Counted from the stretch's first letter, positions 1-7,196 are shown. The stretch is DNA of 9,303 nt from Methanomassiliicoccales archaeon (GCA_025457905.1 JALOTM010000019.1:1-9303); one strand, 5' to 3'. Notes: a model not told the origin generated them from the sequence alone. A program made the numbers and translations.

Positions 1-999
1 GAGGCCCAGTTCCATAGGGCCGTGAGCTTCGTGGACGCCCCCGGTCACGAGACCCTCATGGCCACCATGCTATCCGGCGCGGCCATGATGAACGGCGCGC
101 TCCTGCTGGTGGCGGCCAACGAGAAGTGCCCCCAGCCCCAGACCAAGGAGCATTTGATGGCCTTGACCATCATCGGCGTGGACAAGATCATCATCGTCCA
201 GAACAAGGTGGACATCGTCACCAAGGAAGAGGCGCTGGAGAACTACAAGCAGATCAAGGAGTTCGTGAAGGGGACGGTGGCCGAGAAGGCTCCGATAATC
301 CCGGTGTCCGCGAACCATAACGTGAACATTGACAAGCTCATAGAGACCATCGAGAAGGTCATCCCCACGCCCAAGACGGACGTGAAGAGGCCGGCGCGCA
401 TGTACGTGGCGCGCAGCTTCGACATCAACACCCCCGGCAGCGACGTCGCCACCTTGAGGGGCGGGGTGCTGGGAGGTTCCCTCATCCAGGGAAGGCTGGA
501 GGTGGGGGACGAGATCGAGATAGCCCCTGGCCGAAAGGTCGAACAGGGCCGCGAGGTCGCCTGGGAGAAGATCACCACCACCATCGAGTCCCTGCATGCC
601 GGGGAGATGGGGCTGGAGGTGGCCAAGCCCGGCGGCCTCATCGCCATCGGCACCAAGCTGGACCCCTCCATGACCAAGTCCGACGGCCTGACCGGCAGGG
701 TCGTGGGCAAGCCCGGCACCCTGCCGCCGGTGATGCACAAGTTCGTGATGAAGACCAAGCTGCTGGACAGGGTCGTGGGAACGGCCCAGGACCTGGCCGT
801 GGAGAACATCAAGACCAACGAGCCCCTCATGCTCTCCGTGGGCACCGCCACCACCGTGGGTGTGGTGACCTCCGCCAGGGGCGACGAGTCCGAGGTCGTG
901 CTCAAGATCCCCGTGTGCGCGGAGAAGACGCAGCGCGTGGCCGTCTCCCGCAAGATCCAGGGCAAGTGGCGCCTCATCGGCTACGGCATCGTCCAATGA
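1..999 (+). CDS. eif2g: Translation initiation factor 2 subunit gamma (aIF2-gamma), 5' end missing
   Basis: This is the GTPase subunit of the archaeal initiator-tRNA carrier aIF2, which delivers Met-tRNAi to the small ribosomal subunit. The frame is open from base 1, so the gene begins outside the window; 332 residues are visible and about 80 of the usual ~410 are missing, including the P-loop and switch I. Visible GTPase motifs are DAPGHE (G3, fragment residues 12-17), NKVD (G4, 68-71) and the G5 region SANHNVNID (103-111). The family signature [12 protein letters not shown] follows G3. Beta-barrel domain II begins near residue 125 ([11 protein letters not shown]), with [11 protein letters not shown] inside it, and domain III ends in [11 protein letters not shown] as expected. 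The GTG at base 22 is not the start: it lies in the middle of the switch II strand. The stop codon lies 6 nt before the PIN-domain gene, which is probably co-transcribed. The family assignment is essentially certain. Confidence 0.97.
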   Translation, partial: EAQFHRAVSFVDAPGHETLMATMLSGAAMMNGALLLVAANEKCPQPQTKEHLMALTIIGVDKIIIVQNKVDIVTKEEALENYKQIKEFVKGTVAEKAPIIPVSANHNVNIDKLIETIEKVIPTPKTDVKRPARMYVARSFDINTPGSDVATLRGGVLGGSLIQGRLEVGDEIEIAPGRKVEQGREVAWEKITTTIESLHAGEMGLEVAKPGGLIAIGTKLDPSMTKSDGLTGRVVGKPGTLPPVMHKFVMKTKLLDRVVGTAQDLAVENIKTNEPLMLSVGTATTVGVVTSARGDESEVVLKIPVCAEKTQRVAVSRKIQGKWRLIGYGIVQ

Positions 1000-1005
1000 G
1001 GTCGC

Positions 1006-1365
1006 ATGCAGAATGTCGTTCTAGATACCAACGCGCTCCTCATGCCCTTCGAGTTCCGCATCAACCTCGACCTCGAGCTCAAGCGCCTGCTGGGGGAGTT
1101 CCAGGCCTACGTCCCCGGCTGCGTCATCGGGGAGCTGAGGAGGTCCAGCAGCAAGCATGCCGCCGTGGCGCTCAGCCTGGCGCGCAAGTACCCCCTGGCC
1201 GAGACGGAGGTGCAGGGGGATGCCGGCGTCATCGAGGTGGCCAGGCGCCTGGACGCCTTCGTGGTGACCAACGACGCGCTGATACGCTCCAAGCTGCGGA
1301 AGCTGGGCATGAAGACCATCTTCCTGCGCTCCGGGAACCACCTGGCCATCGACGGGGACTACTGA
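1006..1365 (+). CDS. PIN-domain ribonuclease-like protein (Fcf1/Utp24-VapC type), 119 aa
   Basis: A compact single-domain PIN protein. The expected acidic metal-binding residues are present: Asp7 in LDTN, Glu43 in GELRR, Asp72 in the GDAG segment and Asp90 in VTND. The order and spacing match the PIN fold, and the protein ends with the usual KTIFLR strand. Family knowledge: archaeal PIN proteins of this kind resemble eukaryotic Fcf1/Utp24 rRNA-processing nucleases, and a PIN gene directly after aIF2-gamma is a common archaeal arrangement. A role in rRNA or translation-linked RNA processing is therefore more likely than a toxin, and no antitoxin gene is present beside it. The ATG lies 6 nt after the aIF2-gamma stop, and the purine-rich GAGGT spanning that stop could serve as the ribosome site. 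The stop codon abuts the stop of the convergent mmp8 gene. The actual substrate cannot be told from sequence. Confidence 0.88.
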   Translation: MQNVVLDTNALLMPFEFRINLDLELKRLLGEFQAYVPGCVIGELRRSSSKHAAVALSLARKYPLAETEVQGDAGVIEVARRLDAFVVTNDALIRSKLRKLGMKTIFLRSGNHLAIDGDY

Positions 1366-1368
1366 TCA
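1363..1368. other. TGATCA: shared stop palindrome, PIN gene and mmp8
   Basis: The TGA of the PIN gene (1363-1365, +) and the TGA of mmp8 (1368-1366, -) sit end to end, forming the palindrome TGATCA. No base separates the two genes and no T-rich terminator is present for either strand, so each transcript must end inside the other gene. Confidence 0.9.
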
Positions 1369-2193
1369 GAGGAGCGGTCGGGGCAGGTCCTCGGGCCCGC
1401 TCTCCTTCCTTCCGCCCAGCTGGTCGATCCTGTCCTGCAGGAGCTGCCTGCCCCTCTCGCTGGCGGCGTAGATGGGGACCTTGTTACCTACCTGCAGCAA
1501 CGCGCGCGTCCTGGCCTCCTCCCTGACCCACTTGGAGGCGCAGGCGGTGACGATGTCGCAGGTGTCGAAGAAGGCGCGGGCGTCCTTCTGGTCCACGCCG
1601 GTGGTGTGCACCGCGAAGAGCATGACCGAAGAGCCGAAGCCGTCGCGCAGCATGCGCGCGTCCTGCGCCTTGGCCAAGGTCACGCCCACGTTGCGATGCC
1701 CTTTCGAGAAGGCCAGCTGCGCGCCGGCGAACTGGTCGATGGTGCCCTTGTCGGGCGCCAGGACGTTCTCGCGGCCTATGGCCTGGACGACCTCGGCGAT
1801 GGGTGTGGTCTCGATGATCCCCGAGATCCTCCCTCCGATGCCCTGTATGAGCTCGGGGTCGGTGACCACGCAGGTCCCGGCGCCGTCGGACACCAGGACG
1901 GCGCAGTCCAGCACCTTCCGGGACACGGCCATGGCCAGCAGCTCCGAGACGCCGTAGGTGAGGAAGTCCTGCATGCGCATGTTCCTCTCGGGCGTGCACA
2001 TGCCGATGTCCCTGATGCGGAACTCCACGTTCTCCCGTACCACCTCCGGGGTGATCTCGCTGATGCCCCGGTGCCTCATGAAAAGGGGGCAGTAGGAGAG
2101 CCTGGGCTTGCCGACGTGTACCACCTTGCCGTCCTCGATGACCACCACGGTCATGCCCATGGCCTCGATCACATGACGGTCCTTCTCGCTCAT
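1366..2193 (-). CDS. mmp8: Methanogenesis marker protein 8 (DUF2099 family), 275 aa
   Basis: I recognise this as the DUF2099 / methanogenesis marker 8 family, a protein found almost only in methanogens and their relatives and of unknown biochemical function. Supporting segments are VVVIEDGKVVHVG (residues 16-28), YCPLFMRHRGI (34-44), ITPEVVRENVEFRI (47-60) and the strongly conserved GMCTPERN (64-71). Cysteines at 35 and 66 lie in these conserved blocks and could bind a metal or cluster, which is inference only. The ATG at 2193 is chosen because GGTGG lies 4 nt upstream and the family match starts right after it. The frame is open upstream to 2322, but that stretch is promoter DNA with no family similarity. 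The gene is divergent from rbkR and convergent with the PIN gene, with no spacer at the latter junction. No membrane segment or signal peptide is seen. Confidence 0.85.
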   Translation of the reverse strand: MSEKDRHVIEAMGMTVVVIEDGKVVHVGKPRLSYCPLFMRHRGISEITPEVVRENVEFRIRDIGMCTPERNMRMQDFLTYGVSELLAMAVSRKVLDCAVLVSDGAGTCVVTDPELIQGIGGRISGIIETTPIAEVVQAIGRENVLAPDKGTIDQFAGAQLAFSKGHRNVGVTLAKAQDARMLRDGFGSSVMLFAVHTTGVDQKDARAFFDTCDIVTACASKWVREEARTRALLQVGNKVPIYAASERGRQLLQDRIDQLGGRKESGPEDLPRPLL

Positions 2194-2375
2194 CTCGCCA
2201 CCAATCGGAATGGTTGTAGAAATAACAATCGAGGACGCAGGGCCGGGGAGCGAAGGAACGCTGGCCCGGCCGATGCCAACGACCGGCCCCATCGGTCGAT
2301 ATGCAGCGAAGGAACCCCCCATTCAATATATAGTCTACTTTCAGCAATAGCGGGGAGCGCAGGAGGGAGGGAAAG
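2194..2375. promoter_or_regulatory. Divergent mmp8/rbkR control region
   Basis: This 182-nt gap holds the start signals of two divergent genes. For rbkR (+) an AT-rich box CAATATATAG lies at 2324-2333, about 25 nt before a likely transcript start near 2353, and a strong ribosome site GGAGGGAGG (2362-2370) stands 5 nt before the ATG. The same AT-rich box can be read toward mmp8. A second AT-rich patch (2213-2227), closer to mmp8, is a weaker alternative and would give an almost leaderless transcript. Between them are a direct repeat AGCGAAGGAAC at 2249-2259 and 2305-2315, and an inverted repeat CGACCG-N7-CGGTCG at 2280-2298. A further pair, CCGATG (2270-2275) and CATCGG (2290-2295), overlaps it. 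Any of these could be an operator. They are seen directly; their function is inferred. Confidence 0.6.
2249..2315. repeat. 11-bp direct repeat AGCGAAGGAAC, two copies
   Basis: Two perfect copies at 2249-2259 and 2305-2315, spaced 56 bp start to start, in the non-coding region between mmp8 and rbkR. The second copy ends about 9 bp before the rbkR TATA-like box. The first lies in the loop and arms of an imperfect hairpin (AGCG 2249-2252 with CGCT 2259-2262). An 11-bp perfect repeat in 182 bp is unlikely by chance, so a binding site for a regulator, possibly RbkR itself, is a reasonable guess. Confidence 0.5.
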
Positions 2376-3047
2376 ATGGAAGAGGAAGGCGAGGGGCGCA
2401 TGGTCATCGCCCTGCGCAAGATCGCCCTCATGGGGGGCATGCACGACTACGTCTCGCTGTCCTCGCGCCAGCTGGGCGAGGCCCTGGGCATGAGCCAGCA
2501 ATCGGCCTCCAAGCGCATCCTGGAGCTGCTGGCGAAGGGATGGATCGTGCGCGACCTGGGAGCCCGGAGGCAGCGCATCAAGCTCACTGAGAAGGGCGTG
2601 GACGCCCTTCGCCGCGAGTACTCCGATTACCAGAGGATCTTCGAGACCCGGGACCACATCCTGGTGCGGGGGCAGGTGGTCACCGGCATGGGCGAGGGCC
2701 AGTACTACGTCACCCAGGACGGCTACTCCGAGCAGTTCCAATCGCTCCTGGGGTTCAGGCCCTACGAAGGGACGTTGAACGTCAGGCTGCGGCAGGAGGA
2801 CCTGCACAAGCTCGACCTCCTGCGCGGGGCGCAGGGCATCAAGATCAAGGGATTCGAGCAGGACGGCCGCACCTTCGGCAACGTCATCTGCCACCTGGCC
2901 ACGCTGCAGAACATCGAGTGCGCGGTGGTGGTGCCCTCCCGCTCCCACTACGAGGACGTGATCGAGATCCTCTGCAAGTACCACCTGAGGCGCACCCTCG
3001 GGCTCAAGGACGGGGACGAGGTCGAGGTGCGCATCTCCATAGGCTGA
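2376..3047 (+). CDS. rbkR: HTH-fused CTP-dependent riboflavin kinase / riboflavin regulator (RbkR type), 223 aa
   Basis: Archaeal riboflavin kinase, which makes FMN from riboflavin using CTP rather than ATP. Residues about 10-80 form a winged helix-turn-helix: helix pair LGEALGMSQQSASKRILELL (33-52), followed by a basic wing with RRQRIKLTEKG. The kinase domain follows from about residue 93, with GQVVTGMGEGQYY (99-111) and GFRPYEGTLNV (126-136), signatures of the archaeal CTP-dependent enzyme, and ends in the cradle-loop beta segment DGDEVEVRISIG. Known of the family: the fused form acts as both enzyme and transcriptional repressor of riboflavin genes. The 223-residue length is normal for the fusion. 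The ATG at 2376 is chosen over the one at 2400 because a strong GGAGGGAGG sits 5 nt before it. The stop abuts that of convergent purQ. The promoter repeats upstream suggest self-control, which is inference. Confidence 0.94.
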   Translation: MEEEGEGRMVIALRKIALMGGMHDYVSLSSRQLGEALGMSQQSASKRILELLAKGWIVRDLGARRQRIKLTEKGVDALRREYSDYQRIFETRDHILVRGQVVTGMGEGQYYVTQDGYSEQFQSLLGFRPYEGTLNVRLRQEDLHKLDLLRGAQGIKIKGFEQDGRTFGNVICHLATLQNIECAVVVPSRSHYEDVIEILCKYHLRRTLGLKDGDEVEVRISIG

Positions 3048-3050
3048 TCA
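3045..3050. other. TGATCA: shared stop palindrome, rbkR and purQ
   Basis: The same arrangement as at 1363: the TGA of rbkR (3045-3047, +) abuts the TGA of purQ (3050-3048, -). There is no spacer and no recognisable terminator, and the sequences outside the hexamer do not resemble those at the first junction. Confidence 0.9.
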
Positions 3051-3881
3051 TCTCTGGGAGCGAACGTGCTCCACGGAGGACTGGAAGATGGCCCGGCCGT
3101 CGCCGTCCCCCGAGGGGTCCAGGGCGGAGCGCGTCCAGTCGGGATGGGTGTAGCGGTGGAACACCCTCTCCGGGTGGGGCATGAGGCCCAGCACGTTGCC
3201 GGCCGGGTTGCAGACCCCGGCGATGGAGGATATGGAGCCGTTGGGGGACCAGGGGTACCCGGCGTAGCGGCCTTGGGGGTCCACGTAGCGGAAGACCACC
3301 TGGCCGCGGTCCTCCAGCCTCTTGAGCAGGGCGGGCTCCCGCTCCTGCGGCAGCATGAGCTTGCCCTCGGCGTGCGCGCAGGGGAACATCACCACCTTGC
3401 CCTTTGGCAAGGTCCTGGTGAAGAGGCAGCTGCCCTCGTTCTCGTGCTTCAGGAGCGTGGGTATGCACTCGAACCGCGCCGAGTCGTTGACGTATAGGGC
3501 GGCCTCCGGCTGGACGCTCATCACCCCCTCCAGGGAGGGCAGCAGGCCCAGCTCCACCAGGATCTGGAATCCGTTGCAGATGCCTATGACCGGCCGGCCC
3601 GAGCGCACGAACTCCTCCAGCTCCTTGGAGAGGGCGGAGCGCAGGCGCGCGGCGAATATGGCCCCGGCACGGACGTAGTCCCCGGCGGAGAATCCTCCGG
3701 GCAGGGCAAGGATGTCGTACGAGGAGAGGTCCCGGGCCATGTCCTTGGGGCACTGGTGCAGCAGCTGCTTCAGGTGCACCTTCTCCGGGCTGGCGCCCAC
3801 CTCGCGGAAGGCGCGGGCCGTCTCCTCCTCGCAGTTGGTGCCCTCGATGCGCAGCACGCATACGCGGACGTCCCGGCTCAT
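3048..3881 (-). CDS. purQ: Phosphoribosylformylglycinamidine synthase subunit PurQ (glutaminase), 277 aa
   Basis: Class I glutamine amidotransferase subunit that releases ammonia from glutamine for the fourth step of purine synthesis (FGAR to FGAM) in complex with PurL and PurS. The nucleophile elbow GICNGFQ places the catalytic cysteine at residue 102. The rest of the triad is His236 and Glu238 in MPHPERVFH. GGFSAGDYVRAGA (62-74) is the family's oxyanion-region signature. The protein is about 50 residues longer than the ~227-residue Bacillus form, with the extra length between the cysteine and the histidine, as in archaeal PurQ proteins I recall. The start is fixed by ATGA overlap with the purL stop and by a GGTGAT ribosome site (3885-3890) 3 nt upstream. 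The reading frame is open far upstream inside purL, but that part is a shadow frame without PurQ similarity. Cytoplasmic. Confidence 0.97.
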   Translation of the reverse strand: MSRDVRVCVLRIEGTNCEEETARAFREVGASPEKVHLKQLLHQCPKDMARDLSSYDILALPGGFSAGDYVRAGAIFAARLRSALSKELEEFVRSGRPVIGICNGFQILVELGLLPSLEGVMSVQPEAALYVNDSARFECIPTLLKHENEGSCLFTRTLPKGKVVMFPCAHAEGKLMLPQEREPALLKRLEDRGQVVFRYVDPQGRYAGYPWSPNGSISSIAGVCNPAGNVLGLMPHPERVFHRYTHPDWTRSALDPSGDGDGRAIFQSSVEHVRSQR

Positions 3882-6214
3882 CCCATCACCTTCCACAGCG
3901 GCTCGGACCAGGCCCGGCGCAGCTCCTTCACCTCGACGTCCACCAGCACGTCCTTGTCCTCGATCACCAGCATCTCCCCTCCCACGGTACCGATGCGGCA
4001 GGACGGGGCGCGCATCCGCTGCAGCCACTCGTTCTCCTTGTCGCGGGGCACCTCCACCAGCCATCGGGAGTGGGACTCGGAGAAGAGCTTGACCGCGGAG
4101 GGCAGCTTGGCCATGCCCGAGAGGTCGGCGTTGACGCCCGCGTCCCCGCCGATGCACATCTCCGCCAAGGCCACCGCCAGGCCGCCGTCGGACAGGTCGT
4201 GGCAGGCCCGCACCAGCTGCCTCTCCATGCATTCCTGCAGGCAGCCCATGGACAGCGAGAGCGCGGCCGGAACGACCCCGGGCACGTCCCCCCCACGGCC
4301 CCCGAAGGCCCGGAAGAGCGCGCTCCCGGCCATCTCCTGCCTCGTATCCCCGACCAGGTAGAGGGCATCGCCCTCCTGCTTGAGGTCGGTGGTCACGCAC
4401 TTGCGGATGTCGTTGACGATGCCCACCCCCAGCACCGTGGCCGTCGGGAGGCAGGCGCCCTTGGCCGTCTCGTTGTAGAAGCTGACGTTGCCCGAGGGGC
4501 AGGCCAGGCCCAGGGCTGCGGCCACGTCCCCGATCCCCCGCACCGCCTCGCGGAACTCGCCCAGGCGCTCCGGCTTCTCCGGGTTCCCGAAGTTCAGGCA
4601 GTCGGTTAGGGAGTGGGGCACGCCCCCCACGGAGGCGATGTTGCGGCAGGCCTCGTCCACCGACGCCTGCCCTCCCCTGTAGGCGTCCAGGGAGGTGAAC
4701 CAGGGGTTCACGCCCACGGCTATGGCCAGCCCCCGGAAGGAATCGTCCAGGGGCTTGATGACCGTGGCGTCGCCCGGGCCGCGCAGGCCCAGCTTGCCAT
4801 GAAGAGGCTTGATGACGGTGTTGCCCCGCACCTCGTGATCGTAATAGCGCACCACCCATTCCTTGGAGGCGATGTTGTGGTCGGAGAGCAGGCGCAATAG
4901 CGCGCTCGTCAGCTCCCGCGGCAGCTGGGGGAACTCCTCCTGAATGAGAGCGGGGGGCTCCTGCACGCAGGTCGGGCGGCAGTACTCCGGGCCCTTGGTG
5001 AGGAAGTCCAGGTCCATCTCGAACACCTGCACGCCGTGGAAGCTAAGGCGCACCACCTGCTCCTTGATGACCTTGCCTATTACCGTCGCCGGAACGTCCC
5101 AAAGCTCGAACACGTCCAGGATGCGGCGCACGTTCCTCTCCGGGGCGGCGAGCATCATGCGCTCCTGCGACTCCGAGACCCAGATCTCCCAGGGGGCCAG
5201 GCCCTCCTCCTTGAGGGGGACCTTGTCCAGGTCCACCACGGCCCCGCAGTCCCCGGAGAGTGCCATCTCGCCCACCACGCACGACAGCCCGCCCCCGCCC
5301 AGGTCCTTCATGCCGTGGATGAGGCCCTTGGAGTTAACCTCCAGGCAGGCGTGGATGAGCGGCTCCTTCATGATTGGGTCGCCCAGCTGCACCGCCCCCC
5401 GGGACTCCTCCTCGGACTTCTCGTGCAGCTCGGCCGATGCGAAAGTGACCCCGTGGATGCCGTCCCGGCCGGTGCGCCCCCCCACCAGGATGAGCACGTC
5501 CCCCGTCCCGCGCACGGCGTTGCGGACGACCTCGCTCCTCTTGGCGATGCCGATGCAGCCTACGTTGACCAGGCAGTTGCCCGCATAGCGCTCGTCGAAC
5601 CATATGCCCCCGGCGATGGTGGGGATGCCGATCCGGTTGCCGTAGTCGCGGATGCCCGCCACCACCCCGCCCATCAGGTACTTGGGGTGCTTGGCGCCCG
5701 CCGGAAGCTCGCCCGCGAAGTCCAGGGGGCCGAAGAACAGCGGGTCCACCAACGCAATGGGCTGAGCGCCCATGCACAGCACGTCGCGGACGATGCCCCC
5801 GATCCCGGTGGCCGCGCCGCCATAGGGCTCTATGGCAGAGGGATGGTTGTGGGACTCGATCCTGAGGGCGTAGGCGTGGTCCTTGTCGAAGGCCATGACC
5901 CCGGCGTCGCCCTTGGCCAGGACGTCGGGGTGCGACAGCCCGAAGATATGGTCGCGCAGGAACTTCTTGGAGGACTTGTAGCAGCAGTGCTCGCTCCAGG
6001 CCTGCCCGATGGACTGCAGCTCCACGTCCGTGGGGCGGCGCATCCTCTGGGCGAAGTACCTTTGGATCATCCTCATCTCGTCCACGGAGAGGTTCAGGCC
6101 GAGCTTGGTGGAGAGCTCCATGAGCTCCGCGTCCCCCGCGGAGAGGATGTCGATGTCGAAAAGCTCGAAGGGCACCGGCCTCCGGCTCATGAGGTGGTCG
6201 AGGGGCATGATCAT
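3878..6214 (-). CDS. purL: Phosphoribosylformylglycinamidine synthase subunit PurL (small form), 778 aa
   Basis: ATP-dependent synthase subunit converting FGAR plus ammonia to FGAM; this is the small PurL that lacks its own glutaminase domain and needs PurQ and PurS. Visible signatures are WSEHCCYKSSK (73-83, active-site histidine), ESHNHPS (120-126), the nucleotide-binding GGAATGIGG (132-140), DLGGGGL near residue 303, DCLNFGNPEKPE near 537 (start of the second half-repeat) and DLSDGGLAVALAEM near 672. The length is somewhat above the ~720 of bacterial small PurL. The start is uncertain: the ATG at 6214 overlaps the purS stop (TGATG, translational coupling), while ATGs at 6208 and 6190 are in frame and would remove 2 or 8 residues. 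The gene ends in ATGA shared with purQ. The order purS-purL-purQ with overlaps indicates one operon and subunits made in fixed ratio. Confidence 0.97.
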   Translation of the reverse strand: MIMPLDHLMSRRPVPFELFDIDILSAGDAELMELSTKLGLNLSVDEMRMIQRYFAQRMRRPTDVELQSIGQAWSEHCCYKSSKKFLRDHIFGLSHPDVLAKGDAGVMAFDKDHAYALRIESHNHPSAIEPYGGAATGIGGIVRDVLCMGAQPIALVDPLFFGPLDFAGELPAGAKHPKYLMGGVVAGIRDYGNRIGIPTIAGGIWFDERYAGNCLVNVGCIGIAKRSEVVRNAVRGTGDVLILVGGRTGRDGIHGVTFASAELHEKSEEESRGAVQLGDPIMKEPLIHACLEVNSKGLIHGMKDLGGGGLSCVVGEMALSGDCGAVVDLDKVPLKEEGLAPWEIWVSESQERMMLAAPERNVRRILDVFELWDVPATVIGKVIKEQVVRLSFHGVQVFEMDLDFLTKGPEYCRPTCVQEPPALIQEEFPQLPRELTSALLRLLSDHNIASKEWVVRYYDHEVRGNTVIKPLHGKLGLRGPGDATVIKPLDDSFRGLAIAVGVNPWFTSLDAYRGGQASVDEACRNIASVGGVPHSLTDCLNFGNPEKPERLGEFREAVRGIGDVAAALGLACPSGNVSFYNETAKGACLPTATVLGVGIVNDIRKCVTTDLKQEGDALYLVGDTRQEMAGSALFRAFGGRGGDVPGVVPAALSLSMGCLQECMERQLVRACHDLSDGGLAVALAEMCIGGDAGVNADLSGMAKLPSAVKLFSESHSRWLVEVPRDKENEWLQRMRAPSCRIGTVGGEMLVIEDKDVLVDVEVKELRRAWSEPLWKVMG

Positions 6215-6453
6215 CACTTCAGCGTGACCTTGAACCTCTGGATGACCGGGTTGGCCAGGAGCTTGCGGCACATCTCCTCGCACTCCTTGACCGCCGCCTC
6301 GGGCGGGGAGTCCAGCTCGACCTCGAAGACCTTGACGGTCCGCACTCCCTTGATACCCTTGAAGCCCAGGAGCTCCAGGGCCTTCCTGGTGTTCTGCCCT
6401 TCCGGGTCAGCGACACCAGGCTTGAGCTCGATCCTTATCTCGGCGACCACCAC
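6214..6453 (-). CDS. purS: Phosphoribosylformylglycinamidine synthase subunit PurS, 79 aa
   Basis: Small bridging subunit that joins PurL and PurQ and helps pass ammonia between their active sites. The sequence has the expected single ferredoxin-like alpha/beta unit: strand AEIRIELKPGVADPEGQ, helix with KALELLGF, then GVRTVKVFEVEL, and a C-terminal helix CEEMCRKLLANPVI before a last strand. The 79-residue length is typical. The start is a GTG at 6453, with a modest GGGTGC ribosome site (6458-6463) 4 nt upstream; a second GTG follows at once (6450) and is an equal alternative. The stop overlaps the purL start, and position first in the pur operon is usual for this subunit. Confidence 0.95.
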   Translation of the reverse strand: MVVAEIRIELKPGVADPEGQNTRKALELLGFKGIKGVRTVKVFEVELDSPPEAAVKECEEMCRKLLANPVIQRFKVTLK

Positions 6454-6513
6454 GGCTGCACCCGTCGTGGAATCTCACCGGCCGTACTTAACTGTTGGCC
6501 GTTCGGTCGGGGC
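6454..6513 (-). promoter_or_regulatory. Possible purSLQ promoter in the marC-purS gap
   Basis: The 60-nt gap contains one AT-rich patch, TTAAGTA read leftward (6491-6485), centred about 35 nt before the purS GTG. That would place a transcript start near 6462 with a very short leader. The patch is a poor match to an archaeal TATA box, so purS may instead be read through from marC. No terminator-like run of T was seen. Confidence 0.35.
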
Positions 6514-6521
6514 CTAGGCCC
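6510..6521. repeat. 12-bp perfect palindrome over the marC stop codon
   Basis: GGGCCTAGGCCC is its own reverse complement, and the marC TAG stop (read leftward from 6516) lies at its centre. It has no loop, so it is a poor RNA terminator; a protein-binding site or chance in GC-rich DNA are both possible. Confidence 0.4.
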
Positions 6522-7173
6522 AGGGGGCGTTCTGAATGTAGAGGGTGACGGCGTCGAAGATGCCGTTCATGATGAAGCCCACCGCCACCGCCGCGAGCAG
6601 GAGGCCCATGATCCGGCCGAAGGCCGCCGCGCCCCCCCGCCCCATGCGCCCGAAGATGCCCTGGGCGTAGACCAGCAGAACATAGCTGATGACCACGGTG
6701 GCTATGATGCTGAGGAACACCGCCGCCAGGTCGAAGACCATGTCGCTGGATCCCATGGCGTAGGAGATGTAGATCATGACCGTGGTGATGGCCCCCGGCC
6801 CGGCGAAGAGCGGGATGCCCAACGGCACGACGCCGATCTCCTCCTTGGCCAGGGCCTCCTGGCGCTCGTCCTCGGTGATCTTGGCCCGGGAGCGCTCCCC
6901 CTTCATCATGGCGAAGGCCACGGAGAACAATAGCAGCCCGCCGGCGATCTTGAACATGGGGATGGTGATGCCGTAGAGCATGAAGATGTACTGGCCGAAG
7001 ATGCCGAAGGCGAAGAGCACCACCAGCATCACCAGGCATATCATGACGATGACCCGGTGCCTCTCCTCCTTGGTGTAGCCCTCGGTGACGGTGACGAAGA
7101 AGGGTATGTTGCCTATCGGGTTGACGATGGCGAATATGGCGGCGAAGGCCGTTACCGCGAACTCCCAGCTCAT
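6514..7173 (-). CDS. MarC family (UPF0056) integral membrane protein, 219 aa
   Basis: A six-helix membrane protein of the MarC family. The protein opens directly with a hydrophobic helix, then the hallmark NPIGNIPFF (residues about 18-26). Further hydrophobic stretches lie near residues 42-62, 70-90, 118-140, 148-172 and 184-208. The second family hallmark, VPLGIPLFAGPGAITTVM, precedes helix four and mirrors the first, fitting an internal two-fold repeat of three helices. A charged cytoplasmic loop (MKGERSRAKITEDERQEALAKEE) separates the halves. Known of the family: despite its old name it is not shown to confer antibiotic resistance, and its transported substrate is unknown. The ATG at 7173 has no clear ribosome site, but a TATA-like box about 27 nt upstream suggests a near-leaderless message. 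The gene stops in TAG and lies 60 nt before purS; there is no evident functional link. Confidence 0.93.
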   Translation of the reverse strand: MSWEFAVTAFAAIFAIVNPIGNIPFFVTVTEGYTKEERHRVIVMICLVMLVVLFAFGIFGQYIFMLYGITIPMFKIAGGLLLFSVAFAMMKGERSRAKITEDERQEALAKEEIGVVPLGIPLFAGPGAITTVMIYISYAMGSSDMVFDLAAVFLSIIATVVISYVLLVYAQGIFGRMGRGGAAAFGRIMGLLLAAVAVGFIMNGIFDAVTLYIQNAPWA

Positions 7174-7196
7174 CCGCGCCTAGGACCATCTGCTAG

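Noticed and set aside
70..996. Open frame of 308 codons on the - strand opposite aIF2-gamma
   Set aside because: His/Gly/Leu-rich low-information product lying wholly over the conserved aIF2-gamma gene; a shadow frame.
1006..1365. PIN gene as a VapC toxin of a toxin-antitoxin pair
   Set aside because: No antitoxin gene is adjacent, and the position directly after aIF2-gamma fits the conserved housekeeping PIN protein.
2240..2267. Hairpin GGGCC...AGCG-loop-CGCT-GGCCC as a riboswitch or small RNA
   Set aside because: It is short, with a 4-nt bulge, and lies upstream of the predicted rbkR transcript start. Such stems are common in GC-rich DNA; it is not enough to call an RNA.
2194..2322. Upstream extension of mmp8 by 43 residues
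   Set aside because: The stretch contains promoter signals and repeats and has no family similarity, and a ribosome site stands just before the ATG at 2193.
3882..4859. Upstream extension of the purQ frame, which would give a 603-residue protein
   Set aside because: The extra part overlaps purL in another frame and is Gly/Arg/Pro-rich without similarity to anything. The ATGA overlap and GGTGAT site fix the purQ start at 3881.
5036..6517. Long open frame (493 codons) on the + strand opposite purL and purS
   Set aside because: It is antisense to genes with clear family motifs, and its product is dominated by His, Pro, Gly, Ala, Val and Asp with no domain, as expected from GC-rich third positions.
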